Under the pieces are notes generated by a model. It was not told where the DNA came from, made no database searches, and saw nothing but the letters and a program-made list of their open reading frames with translations. The position numbers were made by a program, and so were the translations under genes. DNA of 7,173 nt from Methanomethylovorans sp. Its GTDB lineage: Archaea > Halobacteriota > Methanosarcinia > Methanosarcinales > Methanosarcinaceae. The stretch is taken from contig JAHFZE010000282.1 in assembly GCA_020854785.1 (NCBI GenBank), positions 1-7,173 of the forward strand, written 5' to 3'. This document shows positions 1 through 4,263 of the stretch, piece after piece. The first letter of the stretch is position 1. The number at the start of each line of letters is the position of its first letter.

Positions 1-312
1 CCCGGTCTGCATACTTGCAGACATGTCCATTATCAGCACTGTATGCTCATCGCTCAGAGGTTCATTGGTAGTAATGTAAGGAGCTGCAGCCGCCAGGGCT
101 AACAGAATGAGCACCAGTAGCTGTATAAGGAACAAAGGGTCCTTGATAAGTTTTGTAATGGAAGTGAAGAAGCGCTTCTTTTCTTCCACCTGCATGAGGA
201 ACATCACTGATGGTATCCTCACCATAAGAGGTTTTGGCCTTAGCAGATAAAGAATGATCAGAGGAATGATGCTTGCCAGTGCCAGCAGAGCCAGGGGTGT
301 CTCAAAGGCCAT
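1..312 (-). CDS. BatA-like membrane protein with vWA domain (5' part, cut by window edge)
   Basis: The first 104 codons of a longer gene are present; the rest lies beyond base 1. The N-terminus starts MAFETPLALLALASIIPLII and matches the BatA / aerotolerance N-terminal layout: a first membrane helix at about residues 5-24, a short basic cytoplasmic loop (VEEKKRFF at 42-49), and a second helix at about 59-79. It then enters a vWA domain with the MIDAS motif D96-M-S98-A-S100-M, which in this family binds a divalent metal used for partner binding. Known BatA proteins sit in the membrane and work with a MoxR ATPase and a DUF58 protein, and both are encoded just upstream. The ATG at 312 overlaps the end of the DUF58 gene by 11 bases and has a good AGGAG eight bases ahead, so translation is probably coupled. 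Whether the full protein is BatA-like or a longer vWA/CARDB-type variant cannot be seen. The family call is firm; the precise role is inferred. Confidence 0.88.
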   Translation of the reverse strand, partial: MAFETPLALLALASIIPLIILYLLRPKPLMVRIPSVMFLMQVEEKKRFFTSITKLIKDPLFLIQLLVLILLALAAAAPYITTNEPLSDEHTVLIMDMSASMQTG

Positions 313-1192
313 GTCCGTGTCTCCTGTCTATGGTATAGAGGAAAGCTTCAAAGATGGGCACATCCGTAGTGAATACATAGTACTCTGCTCCTACGTGGTA
401 GCACGTGTCCTTGATGCTGTTCATGTGCTCCATCAATTTGCGCTGATAGTTTTCCTTGAAGCTGTCGCTTACGTAGGTCTTTAGATCCTTCTCTGTTTCC
501 AGGTCCATGAACTTTGTATGACCGTGTACCTGAAGCTGAGCTTCTGTCCTGTCCAGCACCTGTATAAGGATGAGGTCATGGTCAGAAAAACGATATATTG
601 CAGATCGTATGGCATCCAGGTCATCCATGAAATCGGATATGATGATCACAAGCGACCGGGAATGGATCACACGGCTGTAACTGACAATGCATTCATGTAT
701 GTCTGTCTTACCCTGTAGCTTTGTGGTCTCAAGTCTTTCAAGTGTCTGGAACAGATGTTTCTTTCCCCTGCGTGCCTGGGATATGTCCACATCTTCAGAA
801 AAGGTGGAAATGGCGAACTTGTCATTATCCTTTGTCACCATGTATGCAAAGCCCATGGCAAGCATCAGGCCATATTCGAATTTGCTGGTATCTTTATCAG
901 GATAGTCCATGCTCTTGCTGGCATCCAGCAGTATATGTGCTGTGAGGGACTTGTCCTCTTCGAACTGTCTCACATACAGTTTTTCCGATCTGGCGTAGAC
1001 CTTCCAGTCAATGGACCTGGGCTCGTCCCCAGGATAGTATTCCCTGAACCCTACGGTATCAATACCTTTACCGCTGTTGATAGAACGGCGGCTGCCGGCA
1101 TATACGCTGGACACTCTTTTGTTCACCATGAAAGAGAAACGGTCAAGCTGCCGAAAAAAATCCGCATTTATAGTGTGTTTGCCGGGGTTCAT
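302..1192 (-). CDS. DUF58 family protein with von Willebrand A-type fold
   Basis: A complete 296-residue protein, usual length for DUF58. The family signature is clear at residues 50-68: REYYPGDEPRSIDWKVYAR, followed by L72-Y-V-R-Q-F-E. A vWA-type domain follows, with MIDAS motif D90-A-S92-K-S94-M, a candidate MIDAS threonine at T163 (GKTD), and the third-strand acidic motif SDFMDD at 186-191. No membrane helix or signal peptide is evident, so it is probably cytoplasmic or peripheral to the membrane. In known MoxR/DUF58/Bat modules the DUF58 protein is thought to be an adaptor for the ATPase; that role is inferred from family and context. The ATG at 1192 is the natural start because homology-like sequence begins about ten residues later (FFRQLDRFSFMVNKRV) and an AGG lies six bases upstream. 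It starts 14 bases after the moxR stop and ends inside the BatA-like gene. Confidence 0.93.
   Translation of the reverse strand: MNPGKHTINADFFRQLDRFSFMVNKRVSSVYAGSRRSINSGKGIDTVGFREYYPGDEPRSIDWKVYARSEKLYVRQFEEDKSLTAHILLDASKSMDYPDKDTSKFEYGLMLAMGFAYMVTKDNDKFAISTFSEDVDISQARRGKKHLFQTLERLETTKLQGKTDIHECIVSYSRVIHSRSLVIIISDFMDDLDAIRSAIYRFSDHDLILIQVLDRTEAQLQVHGHTKFMDLETEKDLKTYVSDSFKENYQRKLMEHMNSIKDTCYHVGAEYYVFTTDVPIFEAFLYTIDRRHGHGL
321..325 (-). promoter_or_regulatory. Ribosome binding site of the BatA-like gene
   Basis: The minus strand reads AGGAG here, eight bases before the ATG at 312. It lies inside the end of the DUF58 coding region and fixes the start of the overlapping BatA-like gene. Confidence 0.75.
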
Positions 1193-1206
1193 GTCCTGCC
1201 TGATTT

Positions 1207-2181
1207 TTATTTGACCTGTGCAAGTATTCCCTTGATCATCTGGTCTGCAGTGATACCGCGCCTCTCAGATTCGAAAGAGAGACCTATCCTGTGGCGAAGT
1301 ATCGGATAGGCCATTGCCTCTATATCCTCTTCGCTGACATAGTTCCGACCTTTGATCAGAGCACGTGCCTTTGCGGTCAGTATAAGACCTATAGACGCTC
1401 TGGGAGATGCACCGTATTCGATATGCTCGCTGTTCTGTCGTGTAGCCAGCACTATCTTCACTGCCCTGGATTTTAACTGATCGGAGATCGGCACTTCGGT
1501 AGTTAGCTTCTGCAGGTCAAGCAATGTGCTCTTGTTCATAATTTTTCTGACCTGCGGGGTGTCCATTTTAGTGTACCTGTCCACAATGCTGAGCTCCTGC
1601 TCGAATGTAGGATAGTCCAGCAATATCTTCAGCAGGAACCTGTCCAGTTGTGCCTCAGGCAGCGGGAATGTACCTTCCATCTCAATGGGGTTCTGTGTGG
1701 CCAGGATAAAGAACGGCTTGTCGAGCAGGTAAGTGTCATTGGCTACAGTGATCTGTTTTTCCTGCATGGCCTCCAACATTGCGGATTGTGTCTTGGGAGA
1801 GGCACGGTTGATCTCATCTGCCAGCACTATGTTGGCAAAGACAGGCCCTGCCTGGAACTTGAACGACTTGACACCACCGTGTTCCTCGATGATGTTAGTT
1901 CCTGTGATGTCCGCAGGCATCAGGTCCGGTGTACACTGGATCCTGCTAAAGCGCAGGTCCATGACCTTTGCTATCGTAGAAATGGTCAATGTCTTCCCAA
2001 GACCGGGGTTGCTCTCCACCAGAGCATGCCCATTGCAGAGCATAGCTATGATCATCTGTTCCACATATTCTTGCTGTCCTACAATGACCTTACCGATCTC
2101 AGCGAACAATGCGTTGAACATCTCGCTTGCAAGCCGGTATGTCTGGGACAGATTTCCTGCGCTCATTTCACTGGAGTTCAT
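1207..2181 (-). CDS. MoxR family AAA+ ATPase
   Basis: A complete 324-residue AAA+ ATPase with the MoxR landmarks in order: N-terminal helical part with VIVGQ at 32-36; Walker A SNPGLGKT at 57-64; Walker B with D122-E123, followed by INRASPKTQSAMLEAMQE; sensor 1 N164 in ATQNPIEMEG; the conserved FPLPEAQLDRF with probable arginine finger R181; and sensor 2 GASPRAS with R261 ahead of the helical lid. MoxR ATPases are cytoplasmic ring-forming chaperones that act with vWA proteins to mature or insert metal in client complexes. Here the DUF58 and BatA-like genes follow directly, which supports that pairing; the client is unknown. The first Walker A position is Ser rather than Gly, but this position varies in MoxR proteins, so loss of activity is not implied. 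The start is the ATG at 2181, with AGGAGA upstream; a second in-frame ATG at codon 6 is possible but less well spaced. Confidence 0.95.
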   Translation of the reverse strand: MNSSEMSAGNLSQTYRLASEMFNALFAEIGKVIVGQQEYVEQMIIAMLCNGHALVESNPGLGKTLTISTIAKVMDLRFSRIQCTPDLMPADITGTNIIEEHGGVKSFKFQAGPVFANIVLADEINRASPKTQSAMLEAMQEKQITVANDTYLLDKPFFILATQNPIEMEGTFPLPEAQLDRFLLKILLDYPTFEQELSIVDRYTKMDTPQVRKIMNKSTLLDLQKLTTEVPISDQLKSRAVKIVLATRQNSEHIEYGASPRASIGLILTAKARALIKGRNYVSEEDIEAMAYPILRHRIGLSFESERRGITADQMIKGILAQVK

Positions 2182-2187
2182 CTCTGG

Positions 2188-2193
2188 TCTCCT
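2188..2193 (-). promoter_or_regulatory. Ribosome binding site of the MoxR gene
   Basis: The minus strand reads AGGAGA, with the GGAG core seven bases before the ATG at 2181. This is one of the strongest Shine-Dalgarno matches in the window. It supports this ATG over the in-frame ATG five codons later. Confidence 0.7.
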
Positions 2194-2230
2194 TTACATT
2201 CACGGATCAATAGTAAGGTTCTGTCTGCCA

Positions 2231-3121
2231 TTATTTTCCTGCCATTTGCTCAAAGTACTGTCTGATGATGCTTTCATATCCTTCCGGCAGTCTTTCGGAA
2301 TAGATGGACGAGGATATTACACTTATATCGTATGCTGACGATGGAGTGAAGCCATCGGGTGTGCTATTGGTCTGATTTCCCTGTGTAAAGCCTGTGCCCG
2401 TGCCAGGTGGGAGGGTCAGATCGACCTGCTTTCCTTCAACGATCACAACTGCAGGTTCACCTAAAAGATCTTCTGTGGATTGGTTTCCCGGATCACCTGA
2501 AATTTCTTCCATTACTGCCAGATCAGAGCCATCACCTTCGTCTTCAGGTAAGAAGGGGTCTAAGAGATCTTTGAGATCCTGAGGTGTGGAAGATATACGA
2601 TATTCACTAACGCTAACATACGTAAGTAAAGAAATAGCAATCAGCAAAGAGAAGAAGCCAATATACATCCTTTTCTTGTTGAAGAAGGTGGCAGGGATCA
2701 CATTGGTGGAAGCCCGTGTCACATTTTCCTGGAGGTCTGCAACTATGATATTATCAACTTCACGGTTATCGTACGCAGTACTGAGCCTCTCGCGCAGCAC
2801 CGGGTATTTTTCTTCAACAATGTCTATTGTACCTCTTTTGTCATCCCTTATATGTAATATGAAGGTCAGCAAAAGTCCGAAGGCCAGTGACAGAAGGAAC
2901 AAGAAGATCTTAGGATACGAAAAGCTTGCACCAAGAAAACTTATCGATGCATTGGAATAGACTTCAAGTGGAGGGAACATCTCGAAGACCATTTCCATAT
3001 TAGTGATCAGTAAAATGGCATACGATAGGAATGTTATGGAAATTACATCAAGCAGCTTATATAAACGCCTGTATTTTGTAATGGCTGTATCTATATTCCT
3101 TATGAAGTCTTCGACCTTCAT
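2231..3121 (-). CDS. Membrane protein of unknown function in the MoxR/vWA operon (DUF4175-like features)
   Basis: A complete 296-residue protein that I cannot assign to a named family with certainty. It has a basic N-terminus (KYRRLYKLL), a first helix at about 23-41, a second at about 70-90, a cytoplasmic loop of about 60 residues, and a third helix at about 152-171. A roughly 125-residue tail follows that should lie outside the cell. The tail is acidic and rich in Gly, Pro, Ser and Thr, with sequons NQS, NQT and NST. Two stretches recall bacterial DUF4175-type proteins from MoxR operons as I remember them: EEKYPVLRERLSTAYDN in the loop (103-119) and a terminal LPEGYESIIRQYFEQMA (278-294). 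Between pheA (42-base gap) and moxR (49-base gap), it is best seen as the membrane partner of the ATPase module. No strong ribosome binding site lies close to the ATG at 3121; an AGGAC sits 12 bases away. The coding call is strong; the function is unknown. Confidence 0.82.
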   Translation of the reverse strand: MKVEDFIRNIDTAITKYRRLYKLLDVISITFLSYAILLITNMEMVFEMFPPLEVYSNASISFLGASFSYPKIFLFLLSLAFGLLLTFILHIRDDKRGTIDIVEEKYPVLRERLSTAYDNREVDNIIVADLQENVTRASTNVIPATFFNKKRMYIGFFSLLIAISLLTYVSVSEYRISSTPQDLKDLLDPFLPEDEGDGSDLAVMEEISGDPGNQSTEDLLGEPAVVIVEGKQVDLTLPPGTGTGFTQGNQTNSTPDGFTPSSAYDISVISSSIYSERLPEGYESIIRQYFEQMAGK

Positions 3122-3163
3122 GGCAATGCACTTGTCCTGTATACCAATGTCCCCTATGTTAGT

Positions 3164-4054
3164 TTACATCATCTCATAGGAGCCAAGCACTTTCATCATC
3201 CCTGCTTTCGGCAGAATGCTATTTAAAGCATCTTTTATAATAGTATCGCTTATATTTCCTGCGAAGTCTATGTAAAACACATAATCTCCCAGGATGCGTT
3301 TTGAAGGCCTGGATTCAATGCGGGTGAGATTTATCTTTCTGATGGCGAATTCTCCCAACAGGTCATACAATGCTCCGGGCCTGTCCCTGTCAAGATAAAC
3401 TATGATAGATGTTCTGTAAGGAAGACCGCTCTTTACTGTGTCGTAGGGTTCGGATACACCTCCGTTGATAGTCTTCCAGGCAAGATCGTCATCTTTCTGC
3501 TTTTTCCTGAATACGATGAAACGGGTATGATTGTTATTGCAATCCTGTATATTGCAGAGCAGTACGTTAAGGCCGTACATGCCTGCCGATTCTCTGGATG
3601 CGATGGCTGCCATCTCCTCGAACTCAGTGGCAAGTTTGGCTGCATGGGAAGTACTGCCTGTTGTGCGTATCTCTGCATGAGGAAAATGGTTCCGTATGAA
3701 CTGTCTGCACTGTCCCAGTGCCTGGGGGTGGGAAAGTATGACCCTTATATCCTCTATATTTCCCCTGGAAAGCAAACAATGCTCAATGGGCACAACGACC
3801 TCTCCGATTATATGGATGTCGTGTTCCATGAGCAGGTCCAGGGTAACGCCCACCGAGCCTTCGATTGAGTTCTCCACAGGGACTATGCCAAGATCAGCTT
3901 TTCCGAGGATCACAGCATTGAATGTATCGATGATATCGTCGCAATATTTCAGGGATGTGGCCTTCAAGGGTGGAACAGTGTGTGCCTTACTGAGCCACAG
4001 GTTGGCGGCATTGTCCGAATAAGATCCTTTGGGTCCCAGTACACCGATGATCAT
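3164..4054 (-). CDS. pheA: Prephenate dehydratase with C-terminal ACT regulatory domain
   Basis: This enzyme converts prephenate to phenylpyruvate, the last committed step before the aminotransferase in phenylalanine synthesis, in the cytoplasm. The 296-residue protein has the dehydratase domain at about 2-183: GPKGSYSDNAA (7-17), VENSIEGSVG (60-69), SHPQALGQC (108-116), the substrate-site TGSTSHAA (132-139), and NNNHTRF (173-179) with catalytic Thr177. An ACT domain follows at about 214-290, with GALY (227-230) and ESRP (247-250), the two motifs that form the phenylalanine site in feedback-inhibited enzymes, so allosteric control by Phe is expected. There is no chorismate mutase domain, as is normal in archaea. 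I chose the ATG at 4054, not the in-frame ATG at 4105, because the family's conserved N-terminus (IIGVLGPKGSYS) begins there and because a TATA box at 4077-4084 lies inside the longer version. It is the first gene of the minus-strand unit. Confidence 0.96.
   Translation of the reverse strand: MIIGVLGPKGSYSDNAANLWLSKAHTVPPLKATSLKYCDDIIDTFNAVILGKADLGIVPVENSIEGSVGVTLDLLMEHDIHIIGEVVVPIEHCLLSRGNIEDIRVILSHPQALGQCRQFIRNHFPHAEIRTTGSTSHAAKLATEFEEMAAIASRESAGMYGLNVLLCNIQDCNNNHTRFIVFRKKQKDDDLAWKTINGGVSEPYDTVKSGLPYRTSIIVYLDRDRPGALYDLLGEFAIRKINLTRIESRPSKRILGDYVFYIDFAGNISDTIIKDALNSILPKAGMMKVLGSYEMM
3221..3240 (-). promoter_or_regulatory. Possible internal TATA boxes inside the pheA 3' end
   Basis: On the minus strand, TTATAAAA (3233-3240) and TTTAAAT (3221-3227) lie within the last codons of pheA. 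A start site about 26 bases downstream of either would give an untranslated leader of roughly 75-90 bases for the membrane-protein gene. AT-rich codons (Ile-Ile-Lys, Leu-Asn) could create these by chance, so this is a weak call. Confidence 0.2.
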
Positions 4055-4058
4055 GATG

Positions 4059-4069
4059 CCTAAAATAGG
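4059..4069. repeat. Small inverted repeat between the pheA TATA box and start codon
   Basis: CCTA-AAA-TAGG forms a perfect 4-base inverted repeat with a 3-base spacer. It sits 5-15 bases upstream of the pheA ATG, between the TATA box and the presumed start site. In archaea, repressors often bind in this position, but the arms are short enough to occur by chance. Confidence 0.25.
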
Positions 4070-4076
4070 GCGCAAC

Positions 4077-4084
4077 TTATATAA
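4077..4084 (-). promoter_or_regulatory. TATA box of pheA and the minus-strand operon
   Basis: TTATATAA is a strong archaeal TATA box whose centre lies 26-27 bases from the pheA ATG at 4054. Archaeal transcription normally starts about that far from the TATA centre, so the transcript would begin at or next to the start codon (leaderless or nearly so). No Shine-Dalgarno sequence precedes that ATG, which agrees. The flanking minus-strand sequence ACACAA could act as a weak BRE. Confidence 0.65.
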
Positions 4085-4165
4085 TTGTGTATGGGTGGTA
4101 TCCACATGCTTCCTTATTTTATTGGTCTTCTTCTTCTACCTCTATTGACTTTCTGGGATAGTACT

Positions 4166-4201
4166 CCTTCTTAGATAGGAAGTTCTTCAGAACAAAGAAG
4201 G
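4166..4201. repeat. Nested inverted repeat in the divergent intergenic region
   Basis: An outer 7-base perfect inverted repeat (CCTTCTT at 4166-4172, AAGAAGG at 4195-4201) encloses an inner perfect repeat GTTCT-TC-AGAAC (4182-4193). An overlapping alternative, GAAG-TT-CTTC, lies at 4179-4188. The block ends nine bases before the TATA box of the rightward gene, a position suited to a regulator binding site. It could also fold as RNA if transcribed leftward. Function is not shown. Confidence 0.4.
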
Positions 4202-4209
4202 CCACAATA

Positions 4210-4217
4210 TTTAAATA
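4210..4217 (+). promoter_or_regulatory. TATA box of the large rightward gene
   Basis: TTTAAATA, in an AT-rich stretch (4206-4224), is a good archaeal TATA box. A start site about 26 bases from its centre would fall near 4240, giving a leader of about 25 bases that includes an AGGA (4253-4256) seven bases before the ATG at 4264. An in-frame TAA at 4216-4218 closes the upstream frame and supports the start choice. Confidence 0.55.
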
Positions 4218-4263
4218 ATTATACTGTAATAGACTTGGCAAAAAAGTTACACAGGACAGCACC

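Noticed and set aside
755..1309. 184-codon plus-strand open frame
   Set aside because: It runs antisense to the DUF58 gene and the end of moxR. Its translation has no recognisable motif, while the minus-strand frames have clear family signatures.
1990..2013. Ser in place of the first Gly of Walker A in MoxR (SNPGLGKT)
   Set aside because: Considered as a sign of an inactive ATPase, but MoxR proteins often have Asp or another residue at this position and all other catalytic motifs are intact.
1648..2338. Two overlapping plus-strand frames of about 200 codons
   Set aside because: Both lie opposite the MoxR gene, whose Walker A, Walker B and sensor motifs prove the minus-strand reading. They are frame shadows.
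3527..3868. 113-codon plus-strand frame
   Set aside because: Antisense to the prephenate dehydratase domain, with odd Cys-rich composition and no motif.
4055..4105. N-terminal extension of PheA to the ATG at 4105
   Set aside because: The extra 17 residues are not family-like and the region contains the TATA box that fits the ATG at 4054.
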